A DNA stretch of 64,000 bases, taken from assembly GCA_964490845.1 (NCBI GenBank), contig CAZBED010000002.1, positions 124,001-188,000 on the forward strand, given 5' to 3'. The stretch comes from JADJSS01 sp964490845. GTDB lineage: Bacteria; Bacteroidota; Bacteroidia; Chitinophagales; JADIYW01. The notes under the pieces were generated by a model that did no database searches, was not told the origin of the DNA, and saw nothing but the letters and a program-made list of their open reading frames with translations. The stretch's first letter is position 1. Every line of letters begins with the position of its first letter. Positions 42,810 to 51,684 of this stretch are shown here, piece by piece. The position numbers and the translations under genes are program-made.

Positions 42810-44714
42810 ATGAAAGCACTATACACACTGCTTGTTATTTTAACCACAGGTATTGGCGTTGCCTGTGCCCAAAGTACAGCCTACCCCAATGACCGGTCTG
42901 TGTTAGATTCTACCATACAGCCTTTTTATCATGGTGTGGCGTCTGGCGACCCGTTAACCGACAGGGTCATTATCTGGACAAGGGTAACCACTGATTCTGT
43001 CAGTGTACCCGTGAAATGGCGCGTGGCAACAGATACCGCTATGAAAAATTTGGTGGCGCAAGGAACCGCTACTGCGGATACCTCAAGAGATTATACGGTA
43101 AAAGTAGATGTGACAGGACTGCAACCGAATACCTATTATTATTATGAGTTTGAAGCACTAGGAAGGTTGTCGCAGCGCGGCAGAACGAAAACCATGCCTG
43201 TCGGTAATGTAAGCAGTCTGCGCCTGGCATTGGTCAGTTGCTCCAATTACAGTTTTGGATTCTTTAACGCGTATGATGCCATCAAGAACAGGAATGACCT
43301 GGACTTTATCTTACACGTGGGCGATTATATCTATGAAGACGGGTATAAGACGGATGGAGTAGATACTCTTCGCAGAAGAACGTTTCCCGAATATGATGCC
43401 TATGATTTGACGAGCTATAGATTGCGTTATGCCTGGTATCGCATTGACCCGTCCACGCGTAATTTACATCAGCAGTTTCCGTTTGTTGTATTGTGGGATG
43501 ACCATGAATTTGCGAATGACTGTTTTGCCGATACAGCAGATAACCACAATCCGGTAACACAGGGAACCTGGGCAAAACGCAAAGCAAACGCTATCCGAGT
43601 ATTTAAGGAGTGGATTCCGATGCGGGAAGATACCTCCAGAACGAACGTCATAAACTTTACCCAAACTGCCGGCAATTTAGCTGATATTATCTATACGGAA
43701 GACCGGATAGAAAGATCCCAGTTTAACAATTTTGACCAGGGAGTGAATATGAGCCTTGCCACTGACCCGCTGGCGTATGATACTCCGAATCGTACCATGC
43801 ATGGTTTTAGGCAGATGGAGTGGATGTCAGAGCAACTCAAAAAATCAACGGCTAAATGGAAAATATTAGCCAATCAGGTGGTATTCGCATCTTATTTTTA
43901 CAAACTTCCAATTCTGGGAGGGTTGCCTGCACATCAGATATCCGGCTGGGATGCCAATCCATTGGACAGAAAAAAAATCATTGATACCGTGAATGCGTAT
44001 GATATCAAAAATATGGTAGTGCTCAGCGGTGATATACATGTGGCTATGGCATTCGATATTCCGGGAGGGGTGACACCGTACAATCCTTCTACCGGTGCCG
44101 GTAGCGTTGGGGTGGAGTTTGTCTGTGATGCCATCAGTGAGGGCGATGTGCTGCCGAATGCAGAGAGTTTTATGTACTCGAACAACTCCCACTTAAGGTA
44201 TATCAAACTTAAATCACAGGGGTATTGTATTGTCGATGTTACTCCGAACAGTGTCTGTTGTGATTACTGGGAAATGGATTCTGTCAGGTCATCCAATACC
44301 CGTCAGACTTTGCTGAAGACTTTGTGTACAATTCAGAATGAGAACCATCTGAAAGAATACCAGGGGCCTACCTTTACACCCAGAACCTTCCCGCCGCTCA
44401 TTCCATATAATCCGAGAAATAATGGCGTGTCTGTCGGGGTGAAGAACAACCAGAAAGTGGTGGAGGTCATGAGTCTTTATCCCAATCCTGCCAGCGACTA
44501 TGTCCGTTTTCAGTATTTTATGAAAAATATGGACAACCTGAAAGTGGACATTTATGATATGCAGGGCAGGCTCGTACAGACCGATGATTTCGGTATCCGC
44601 ACGAAAGGTTTAAATGAAGATGTAGTGTATGTAAGAAACCTGTCGGCGGGGGAATATACTATACTGTTCCGTACCGCTACCGAATCCAGCGCTCGTAAAA
44701 TCATAAAATATTAG
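42810..44714 (+). CDS. PhoD-like alkaline phosphatase with T9SS sorting domain
   Basis: The ATG at 42810 gives 634 residues with a signal peptide (MKALYTLLVILTTGIGVACA). A PhoD N-terminal Ig-like domain starts FYHGVASGDPLTDRVIIWTR (about 33-52). The metallophosphatase domain has SCSNYSFGFFNAY, LHVGDYIYEDG, LWDDHEFANDC and VVLSGDIHVAMAFD as metal-site motifs. A T9SS domain closes the protein (LYPNPASDYVRF to KIIKY), so the enzyme should be exported to the surface or medium. It would release phosphate from phosphodiesters/monoesters. It has its own promoter and splits the polymer locus without evident functional link. Confidence 0.92.
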   Translation: MKALYTLLVILTTGIGVACAQSTAYPNDRSVLDSTIQPFYHGVASGDPLTDRVIIWTRVTTDSVSVPVKWRVATDTAMKNLVAQGTATADTSRDYTVKVDVTGLQPNTYYYYEFEALGRLSQRGRTKTMPVGNVSSLRLALVSCSNYSFGFFNAYDAIKNRNDLDFILHVGDYIYEDGYKTDGVDTLRRRTFPEYDAYDLTSYRLRYAWYRIDPSTRNLHQQFPFVVLWDDHEFANDCFADTADNHNPVTQGTWAKRKANAIRVFKEWIPMREDTSRTNVINFTQTAGNLADIIYTEDRIERSQFNNFDQGVNMSLATDPLAYDTPNRTMHGFRQMEWMSEQLKKSTAKWKILANQVVFASYFYKLPILGGLPAHQISGWDANPLDRKKIIDTVNAYDIKNMVVLSGDIHVAMAFDIPGGVTPYNPSTGAGSVGVEFVCDAISEGDVLPNAESFMYSNNSHLRYIKLKSQGYCIVDVTPNSVCCDYWEMDSVRSSNTRQTLLKTLCTIQNENHLKEYQGPTFTPRTFPPLIPYNPRNNGVSVGVKNNQKVVEVMSLYPNPASDYVRFQYFMKNMDNLKVDIYDMQGRLVQTDDFGIRTKGLNEDVVYVRNLSAGEYTILFRTATESSARKIIKY

Positions 44715-44783
44715 TATTTTTCAGAAATTATGATACTAATTCTACAGGCACTGGTTTGTCCCTGAAGTGATGATAAATACGAT

Positions 44784-46214
44784 ATGCTGTTCAACTCTAT
44801 AGAATTTCTTTTATTTTTCCCCATAGTCAGTATTCTGTATTATTTACTGCCGCACCAATACCGATGGCTGCATTTATTGCTGGCCAGCTGTGTGTTCTAT
44901 ATGTTTTTTATTCCGGTGTATATCCTGATCCTCTTTTTCACCATCATCATCGATTATTTCGCTGGGATATTACTGGAAGAAACAAAATCCGGCAGAAAGA
45001 AAATTTACCTTATCGCGAGTCTGGTGGCTAATATCGGGGTGTTGGCCGTGTTTAAGTATTTCAATTTTTTTATTGACAATGTAAACACATTGCTTCAAGG
45101 GTTGAATATCACAACGCACGCACTTCCGTTTCTCAAAATCATATTGCCGATAGGCTTGTCCTTCCATACCTTTCAGGCCATGAGCTATACGATAGAAGTC
45201 TATCGCGGCAACCAGAAAGCGGAACGGCATTTTGGGTACTATGCCCTGTATGTTATGTTTTATCCTCAGCTGGTAGCCGGACCGATTGAACGGCCACAGC
45301 ATATCATCCATCAGCTTCATGAAGAAAAGAAGTTTGAATATGTTTCCGTTGTCAGCGGATTGAGGCTGATGTTATGGGGATTCTTTAAAAAATGTGTCGT
45401 GGCAGATAAGATTGCCTTACTGGCGGATCCTGTTTTTTTCAAGCCGGAACTGTTTCATGGATTTCCGATGGTGATTGCCGCATTGTCTTTTTCCATACAG
45501 ATATATTGTGATTTTTCCGGTTATTCTGATATTGCACGCGGCTCTGCCAGAACGATGGGCATCCAGCTGATGCAGAATTTTAACGTGCCCTATATCAGTA
45601 AAAGTATTGATGAATTCTGGAAACGCTGGCATATCTCACTTTCCTCGTGGTTCAGGGATTATTTATACATACCTCTTGGCGGCAACCGCGTTTCGGAAAA
45701 CAGGCGCTATTTTAATGTGTTTGTGGTGTTTTTGCTGAGCGGATTATGGCATGGCGCCAACTGGACATTTATCGTTTGGGGGGCAATGCATGGCAGTTTC
45801 ATCATGCTGGCATTGTGGAGAGATAAATTATTTCCCAAACTTAAAGCGCCATCTTTTATGCAATGGCTGACGACATTTGTTTTAGTGGTCATGGCGTGGA
45901 TTTTCTTCCGTGCTGATACGATAAACGAAGCCATTTATGTAATTAAGCATGGCCTGAGCGGCGTCCTGCATCCGGGCACTTATTTGTTGAAAGGATATGC
46001 GTATATCAAATTCTGGAAATTTACCACTGTAGATATGTTCGTTTTGTCGTTGGCTGTTTTTCTACTGTTTTATGTGGAACAAAAATCGAATATTCAGGAA
46101 TGGCTGCAACAGAAACCGGTATGGTTCCGGTGGAATATCTATTTTTGGATGACGGTATGTATTATCTTATTCGGTGTATTTGACAGTCGTCAGTTTATCT
46201 ATTTTCAATTCTGA
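44784..46214 (+). CDS. MBOAT-family O-acyltransferase (AlgI/DltB-like), second copy
   Basis: The 476-residue polytopic protein repeats the pattern of the copy at 36692: MLFNSIEFLLFFPIVSILYY, PIGLSFHTFQAMSYTIEVYR, QIYCDFSGYSDIARG, FWKRWHISLSSWFRDYLYIP and catalytic His323 in GLWHGANW. It is closer to the classic AlgI sequence (SWFRDYLYIPLGGNR) than the first copy, so the two are not a recent duplication. It starts a five-gene, overlapping operon (SGNH partner, GT-C, Wzy-like, glycoside hydrolase). It likely O-acylates the polymer built by those proteins. Confidence 0.94.
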   Translation: MLFNSIEFLLFFPIVSILYYLLPHQYRWLHLLLASCVFYMFFIPVYILILFFTIIIDYFAGILLEETKSGRKKIYLIASLVANIGVLAVFKYFNFFIDNVNTLLQGLNITTHALPFLKIILPIGLSFHTFQAMSYTIEVYRGNQKAERHFGYYALYVMFYPQLVAGPIERPQHIIHQLHEEKKFEYVSVVSGLRLMLWGFFKKCVVADKIALLADPVFFKPELFHGFPMVIAALSFSIQIYCDFSGYSDIARGSARTMGIQLMQNFNVPYISKSIDEFWKRWHISLSSWFRDYLYIPLGGNRVSENRRYFNVFVVFLLSGLWHGANWTFIVWGAMHGSFIMLALWRDKLFPKLKAPSFMQWLTTFVLVVMAWIFFRADTINEAIYVIKHGLSGVLHPGTYLLKGYAYIKFWKFTTVDMFVLSLAVFLLFYVEQKSNIQEWLQQKPVWFRWNIYFWMTVCIILFGVFDSRQFIYFQF

Positions 46215-47173
46215 TGCGGAAATTTGGTGTAAAAATAGGATTGTATCTGGTATTGTTCCTCGGAATAATAGCAGGAGGTATTTTATTGCCGCCCACTAAT
46301 ACCAACAACATACTTTTTTCATTGCAGGATAAACATAAAATCATCGACAGCCTGCAGGAGAAATATCCGTCAACACCATTGGTTTACTGGGTGGGTGGCT
46401 CAAACGTCAATTTCGGAATAGACAGCAAGCTGATTTCCGATTCGTTGCTGCTGCCATGTGTCAATACGGCTGTTCACGGCGGCCTGGGATTGAAGTTTGA
46501 ACTGAATAATGCATTGCGATATGCCCGAAAAGGTGATATCGTCGTGCTGATGCCCGAATATGAGAATTTCTGGAATTTTAATAATGAAATGGCCGACGGA
46601 CAATGTGAGTTGTTGCATACTATCATGGATGTATATCCGGATGGAAAGAAATTGATTGAACCGAAGCAATGGAATAAGATGCTAATGTATCTGCCGCGTT
46701 ATTTGCACGATAAATATATTCAGTATCTGCCCACGAATTACCGCAAGCGCAATAAGACAGACTTGGGGGCATACACCCGCCATAATTATAATGCATACGG
46801 CGATGCAATATTGCATTTGGATAAAAAACCTGTTCCATTCCTGGCCATGCCCCAATTGGGTGCCCCTATCAATGGAGAAATTCAGGAATTTCTGATCCAG
46901 AAGAACAGGGAATTTTATGCCCGCGGAATACGGTTCTGTATTTTATTTCCGGGTTATCAGCAGACGTCATATAAGAACAATCAGGCAGCCATCCATGAGT
47001 TGTACAAGCGGTTTAAGGATGAGGGGTTGCCGGTTGTCGGTACTCCTGAACGTTATGTTTTTGACGATTCATTATTTTACGATACTTACTATCATTTGAA
47101 CAGGCAAGCAAGAGAAATAAGAAGTATATTCGTAGCACAAGACCTGAAAAACAGTGTGGCAGAAAATAAATAA
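46214..47173 (+). CDS. SGNH-like periplasmic protein, partner of the second MBOAT
   Basis: The 319-residue protein has an N-terminal membrane anchor (IGLYLVLFLGIIAGGILLP, about 7-25). Its periplasmic domain contains YWVGGSNVNFGID (about 58-70), with the block I Ser, and YYHLNRQARE (about 292-301), with the block V His. Its start overlaps the MBOAT stop (TGATG), so the two are coupled. The architecture mirrors the pair at 35604-38203, but similarity between the two SGNH proteins is low. A role in O-acyl transfer is inferred from pairing; the nucleophile assignment is by position. Confidence 0.7.
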   Translation: MRKFGVKIGLYLVLFLGIIAGGILLPPTNTNNILFSLQDKHKIIDSLQEKYPSTPLVYWVGGSNVNFGIDSKLISDSLLLPCVNTAVHGGLGLKFELNNALRYARKGDIVVLMPEYENFWNFNNEMADGQCELLHTIMDVYPDGKKLIEPKQWNKMLMYLPRYLHDKYIQYLPTNYRKRNKTDLGAYTRHNYNAYGDAILHLDKKPVPFLAMPQLGAPINGEIQEFLIQKNREFYARGIRFCILFPGYQQTSYKNNQAAIHELYKRFKDEGLPVVGTPERYVFDDSLFYDTYYHLNRQAREIRSIFVAQDLKNSVAENK

Positions 47174-48809
47174 GTACGAAGAAAAAAATTATCTGCGATG
47201 GAACATATTTACTATGGCGGGTATCTTATTGATTATCGTCTGCGGTATCAAGGTCACACACGGCTTGCAGCGGTATATGGATTTGCTGTTCTGGGATGAA
47301 GCGTTATATCTTAGCAGGGGTGTTCAGCTTTTTGACCAGATACCCAAAACCTGGGGCCCTTCTTACTCATTGTGGTACAAGTTTTTGTCGTTATTCATTT
47401 CAGATCGGGTAGAGCTTTATTATTTCAATTTCTCACTCACCACGATACTCATTTGTATAGCATTCTTCCTGTTGTTATTGTCTTGTGGTGTACAGCGTGT
47501 GCTGGCTTTTATTTTATCCATTTTTTTCCTGTCTACGTTCATCAATATGCCGTTGTGGCCCAGAGTGTCTCATTTTTGTGTGATAGTGATTATAGCCGGT
47601 ATTATAGCTGCAAAATATCAGAAGACCGTTCTCGAAAAACTCGCCGTACTGTCGGGTGCGCTATTGGTGTGTGCATATGCACGTCCAGAAATGTTCCTTC
47701 CGTTTCTGGTTTTCTTTGCTTTTACATTTCTCTTTTTTGTTGTAAACATCCAGCAACTTCGGAAAAAGGAATGGGTGCTGACTATGAGTTTGTTTGCGCT
47801 TGTCGTGTTTATCGTTTACTTTTTCAAGACGCCTTTTAATAACGGAGATACCGGCAGAGGCCTTCGCGTATTCCTCCAGCATTTCGCCTGGAACTATACA
47901 GAATGGAACCGTCTGCAAAATGTCTTCTGGCTCGATTTCCCGGATATTATCCAGCGACACTTTAAAGACGCTTCATCTTTGCCGGCCATCATTCATTCCA
48001 ATCCCGGAGCATTTGAGCATCATATTGTTTCCAATATCAGCAACTATGGGATACAGATGGGAAAAATTATTTTCAGTTTCTTCGCGCCTATCTTTACCAA
48101 AGACCTACACTGGTTATGTCTCATGGTGAGCTTTATGTTGTTTATTGTTTATTTTTCCTTCACCAAAACATCTAAAGATAAACGAAAACGATTCAAGGCA
48201 TTGGCTTCTGACAATATCCTGACTCTTATTGTTCTGTTTCTTTTTGCAGCGCCTTCTTTTATGGCCAGCATTTATGCCTACCCTCGTCAGCACTATCTGT
48301 TGCTACAGGTACCCCTGCTGCTGTTGCTGACTGGTTTAGTCATTTCTTCTGTTTCAGTGGAGATTGAAAAATCCCTCCAAAAAATTACGGTAGTCGGTAC
48401 TATCTGGTTTTTTGTTACTCCCGAAGCGGAAGATTTTACGTATTTCAGCTTGTTTCGTCAGGAAGAGAGTTTGTGTAACCTGAAAACCGTCCGGTATATC
48501 AAAAGTAATTTTACCACCAAAGACAGTGTCCGGGTATTTGATGTAGAAGGTTATATGACCAATCTGTTGCCTTCCAATTTTACCAATTACAATGAAGTAT
48601 ATTACAGAAACAGGAATATCATACTAAGCGATTTCCTGAAAACGCACGATTTTGATATCATATATAAAACGCCTACCCTTACGATGTTAAATAATGTTCA
48701 GAAAGACACCGCCTTGTTTAATTTCTTAAAGAATCCGGAACAATATGGATATTATGAGCAAAAAACAGGTAATTTTACACCCGTTTTATTGTTAAAAAGG
48801 AAAGAATGA
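47154..48809 (+). CDS. GT-C type membrane glycosyltransferase (GT39/ArnT-like)
   Basis: A GTG start at 47154 overlaps the preceding stop by 20 bases and gives 551 residues; the next Met is at residue 21. About ten membrane helices are followed by a C-terminal soluble part (about 440-551). The first periplasmic loop has LFWDEALYLSRG (about 43-54), the acidic motif where GT39/GT83 enzymes bind the polyprenyl-phosphate-sugar donor. It would add a sugar in the periplasm from a lipid-phosphate donor. The next gene overlaps its stop (ATGA), in a five-gene coupled operon. Confidence 0.7.
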   Translation: MWQKINKYEEKNYLRWNIFTMAGILLIIVCGIKVTHGLQRYMDLLFWDEALYLSRGVQLFDQIPKTWGPSYSLWYKFLSLFISDRVELYYFNFSLTTILICIAFFLLLLSCGVQRVLAFILSIFFLSTFINMPLWPRVSHFCVIVIIAGIIAAKYQKTVLEKLAVLSGALLVCAYARPEMFLPFLVFFAFTFLFFVVNIQQLRKKEWVLTMSLFALVVFIVYFFKTPFNNGDTGRGLRVFLQHFAWNYTEWNRLQNVFWLDFPDIIQRHFKDASSLPAIIHSNPGAFEHHIVSNISNYGIQMGKIIFSFFAPIFTKDLHWLCLMVSFMLFIVYFSFTKTSKDKRKRFKALASDNILTLIVLFLFAAPSFMASIYAYPRQHYLLLQVPLLLLLTGLVISSVSVEIEKSLQKITVVGTIWFFVTPEAEDFTYFSLFRQEESLCNLKTVRYIKSNFTTKDSVRVFDVEGYMTNLLPSNFTNYNEVYYRNRNIILSDFLKTHDFDIIYKTPTLTMLNNVQKDTALFNFLKNPEQYGYYEQKTGNFTPVLLLKRKE

Positions 48810-50131
48810 ATTTCGCCTATAAGCCTTTATATACAAGAGATCAGCCATTGTTTGAGCTGAGGGTTTTTGGTTTGTTTTTGTTCAGTTTGTTTTTTACGAG
48901 TAATATCCTCCTGCAGTTCAAATCTGCCAGTGGTGCCATCGGAATGATTATGGTGATGGGTATGCCTTTTATCTTTATCTCCACAGGTATCTACTATTAC
49001 TACAAAGTATTTAAACTGAGGCAGCTTAATCTGCTGGATGTCATCATTTTTATCAGCTTATTGCTGCCGCTGTATAATGCCATAGTAATTAATATCGTTT
49101 TAGACGTCAAAATACTCAAATCGCTTTTTAACCTGTCAGCCCGCTTTTTTATCGTAATGGTTAGTCTGGTGTATTATGCCATCCGTTCCAATAAAATTAC
49201 TATCAAACAATATATCTATGCCAACATCCTGCTTTGTTGGTTCTGTTTGTTGTTGTATACCTACGTCTCACTGACGATTCCACCCGAAACGTTTAAGGAT
49301 TCTTTGGGTGAAGGATTAGTTGGTTACAACCCGTCAAAGGGTGGGTATATCTATCGTTTTTCCAGCGCGTTTTTAATTTTCGGGATGGTGTATTATTTTC
49401 TGGATTATGTACTAAAGAATAATAAAACCAGTTTGATTTTCTGGATGATTCTGATGTCCTATCAGCTGTTCATCGACAAAGGAAGGATAGAACTGGTTTC
49501 TGAAATAACGCCGATGTTCCTGTTCATGTTTGTTACCCTCAAATGGCACAATATTATTAAGAAACTATTTACGATTGCTGTCATAGCGGGAGTGGTTATT
49601 GTCATTGCGTATTATATTAATCCCAAGATATTATCTTTTACCGCCGATATGTATATCATGTTTATCAAATTCTTCCTCGGCAAGAAAACCGGAGAAGGAT
49701 CCGCTGATATGCGATGGACGGAGATGGCGCATGTCTATAACTATTTTATGAAACACCCGCAGCATATATTTTTCGGCATAGGTGTGCCTAAACGCGAGCT
49801 GATGATGGTAAATGTCGGTGATGTAATTCTTTCAGATATTGGTATTGTCGGCGGATTGTTATCACAAGGGATTGTTGGGTTGTTGTTTATTTATTCGTTT
49901 TTCCTGCATCCGTTTTACGTATGGCGCAAGGTGAAATACTATAAATACGATGTGTTGTTTAATACAGGATTGTTGGGTTGTGGGGTTGTTTTTATTCAGT
50001 CATTCTTTTCAGGAGGGATATTCTTCAGCCCCTTTGCCTTGCTGCTCTTTATGCTTATCGTCGAATATTTCAGGGTTAAAGAAAAATTTTACTGGAAAGA
50101 ACAAGCGCTCAAAGCTTCACTTACGCAATGA
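48806..50131 (+). CDS. Wzy-like O-antigen/exopolysaccharide polymerase or ligase
   Basis: The 441-residue protein has about 11-12 membrane helices and one large periplasmic loop. The region SADMRWTEMAHVYNYFMKHP (about 297-316) followed by FFGIGVPKRE is the Arg-containing segment of the Wzy/WaaL (O-antigen ligase) family. Overlaps at both ends (ATGA) couple it to the GT-C gene and the glycoside hydrolase. With Wzx-, Wza- and Wzz-like genes nearby, polymerisation of lipid-linked repeats is the best reading. Ligation to a lipid acceptor cannot be excluded. Confidence 0.78.
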   Translation: MNFAYKPLYTRDQPLFELRVFGLFLFSLFFTSNILLQFKSASGAIGMIMVMGMPFIFISTGIYYYYKVFKLRQLNLLDVIIFISLLLPLYNAIVINIVLDVKILKSLFNLSARFFIVMVSLVYYAIRSNKITIKQYIYANILLCWFCLLLYTYVSLTIPPETFKDSLGEGLVGYNPSKGGYIYRFSSAFLIFGMVYYFLDYVLKNNKTSLIFWMILMSYQLFIDKGRIELVSEITPMFLFMFVTLKWHNIIKKLFTIAVIAGVVIVIAYYINPKILSFTADMYIMFIKFFLGKKTGEGSADMRWTEMAHVYNYFMKHPQHIFFGIGVPKRELMMVNVGDVILSDIGIVGGLLSQGIVGLLFIYSFFLHPFYVWRKVKYYKYDVLFNTGLLGCGVVFIQSFFSGGIFFSPFALLLFMLIVEYFRVKEKFYWKEQALKASLTQ

Positions 50132-51660
50132 ACAAGAAGTATAAGATTGTAATCGTATTATTGCTGGCTGTTTTCATGCTGCGCATTTGCCTGTCAAAAG
50201 ACAAGAAGAAGGAAGATAACCTGCTCACTGCACCAGATGCTGCCGTTCCATTCGTCATCACTCCCAGAGAACAGACTTTTGCCTTGCCGGTCCATCCTGA
50301 AATTTTCGGTATTAATATAGGATTTGCCTTTAAACGTGAATTGGACAAAGATTCCGGATTTGTACAATTGTTGCGTGCTTTGCACCCGAATTCATTGAGG
50401 TTTCCTGGCGGTACGGTTGCCAATTATTATCATCCAAAACTTCCGGTGTATGGCTACAAGCTCGGAGAGATCCCGCCCGGATTAGGTACCTTGTTTATGG
50501 AGCAATCCAAGCGTTCGGAAAATATTCTGTACAATTTTATCCGGCTCGCAAAGTCTGTGAATACAGGAGTCGTGTATTGTGCTAATGTCTACACCGGCAC
50601 TACGGCAGAAGTTCTCTTTGTGATCGAGGAACTGAAGAAAAATAATATACCCATTTTAGGGGTGGAACTGGGAAATGAATTTTGCCTGATGGAATACCGC
50701 AACAAGTTTCCGAATGCCAAAGTATATATTGACAAAATAAAGGCTACTGCTGCTGCTGTCAGAAATAAATACCCCGACCTTAAAATAGTGGTAATTGGCG
50801 GTGACGGAGTGCCTGCCGGCGAGACGAATGCCAGAAGCAAATTTATGCGCGGATGGAATGATGTGTTAAGTAAGGAAAATTTTTTCAATGCCTTTACATG
50901 GCATCCCTATCAGGATTGCCCGCCGTGCGATAATGACGCCTACTTCGACAATCTGTACACGAAGAATATGAACACACTGGCACCGCAGGCCACTAATTAT
51001 TTATTGGGGTTGGGTGGTTATCTGATGCAGCAGTACGGTCCGGCCAGAAAGCTCTGGATTACTGAGTGGAACCTTGGTAATTTAAATTTTCTGGATAACA
51101 CCTTCCTGCAGGGGGCGTATGTATTTGAAAATTTCCTGACGATGGCGGATTTGAATGTACGCTATAACAATTATATCGAAGTGAGTAACCTGCATTCCAT
51201 TGACGGATTAATTACCATACAAAAAGGAAAGCTGAAACCTCTGATGTCTAACGGAATTGATATGACTACGGTGCAATATTATGCGTTTCAGTTTTTAGCT
51301 GGTACAATGAATAAAAACATGTACAGAGGGTCTGAGTTTATTGCCACCAAGGATACTTCCCTCAGGAGGAAGTTTGTTTGTCAGTTGTATATGAATAAAG
51401 CAGAGCATAGTACGTATGTCTATTTTGTCAATCGTACAGGTAAAAAAATCCAATTGACGATAAATGCGCCCGTAAAGTCTAAGGTACAATTGAAAGCCAT
51501 TGAAGCAGAGTTTCCATATGCTACAGCCGGTAAGACCTACTATGAAAAAGAGTATCCCAATAAATTGAAATCGGTCAGCTACCGGGATGAATTGCTGAGT
51601 TCTAAAACTGCAACGGTAATGCCTTACGCATTTGGTTATGTTACGTTCAGCAACGAATAA
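50128..51660 (+). CDS. Membrane-anchored clan GH-A glycoside hydrolase (GH39/GH51/GH79-like)
   Basis: The 510-residue protein has an N-terminal hydrophobic anchor (KIVIVLLLAVFMLRICL) and a TIM-barrel glycosidase domain. LRFPGGTVANYY (about 91-102) is typical of arabinofuranosidase/glucuronidase-type enzymes. The acid/base Glu184 lies in ELGNEF and the nucleophile Glu313 in WITEWNLG. The C-terminal 100 residues form a beta domain. It is the last gene of the MBOAT-SGNH-GT-C-Wzy operon. By analogy with PslG in the Psl operon, it may trim or edit the polymer in the periplasm. The linkage cleaved is unknown, as is the exact GH family. Confidence 0.8.
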   Translation: MNKKYKIVIVLLLAVFMLRICLSKDKKKEDNLLTAPDAAVPFVITPREQTFALPVHPEIFGINIGFAFKRELDKDSGFVQLLRALHPNSLRFPGGTVANYYHPKLPVYGYKLGEIPPGLGTLFMEQSKRSENILYNFIRLAKSVNTGVVYCANVYTGTTAEVLFVIEELKKNNIPILGVELGNEFCLMEYRNKFPNAKVYIDKIKATAAAVRNKYPDLKIVVIGGDGVPAGETNARSKFMRGWNDVLSKENFFNAFTWHPYQDCPPCDNDAYFDNLYTKNMNTLAPQATNYLLGLGGYLMQQYGPARKLWITEWNLGNLNFLDNTFLQGAYVFENFLTMADLNVRYNNYIEVSNLHSIDGLITIQKGKLKPLMSNGIDMTTVQYYAFQFLAGTMNKNMYRGSEFIATKDTSLRRKFVCQLYMNKAEHSTYVYFVNRTGKKIQLTINAPVKSKVQLKAIEAEFPYATAGKTYYEKEYPNKLKSVSYRDELLSSKTATVMPYAFGYVTFSNE

Positions 51661-51684
51661 TAGATAGATCTCTGTTTCAGGATT

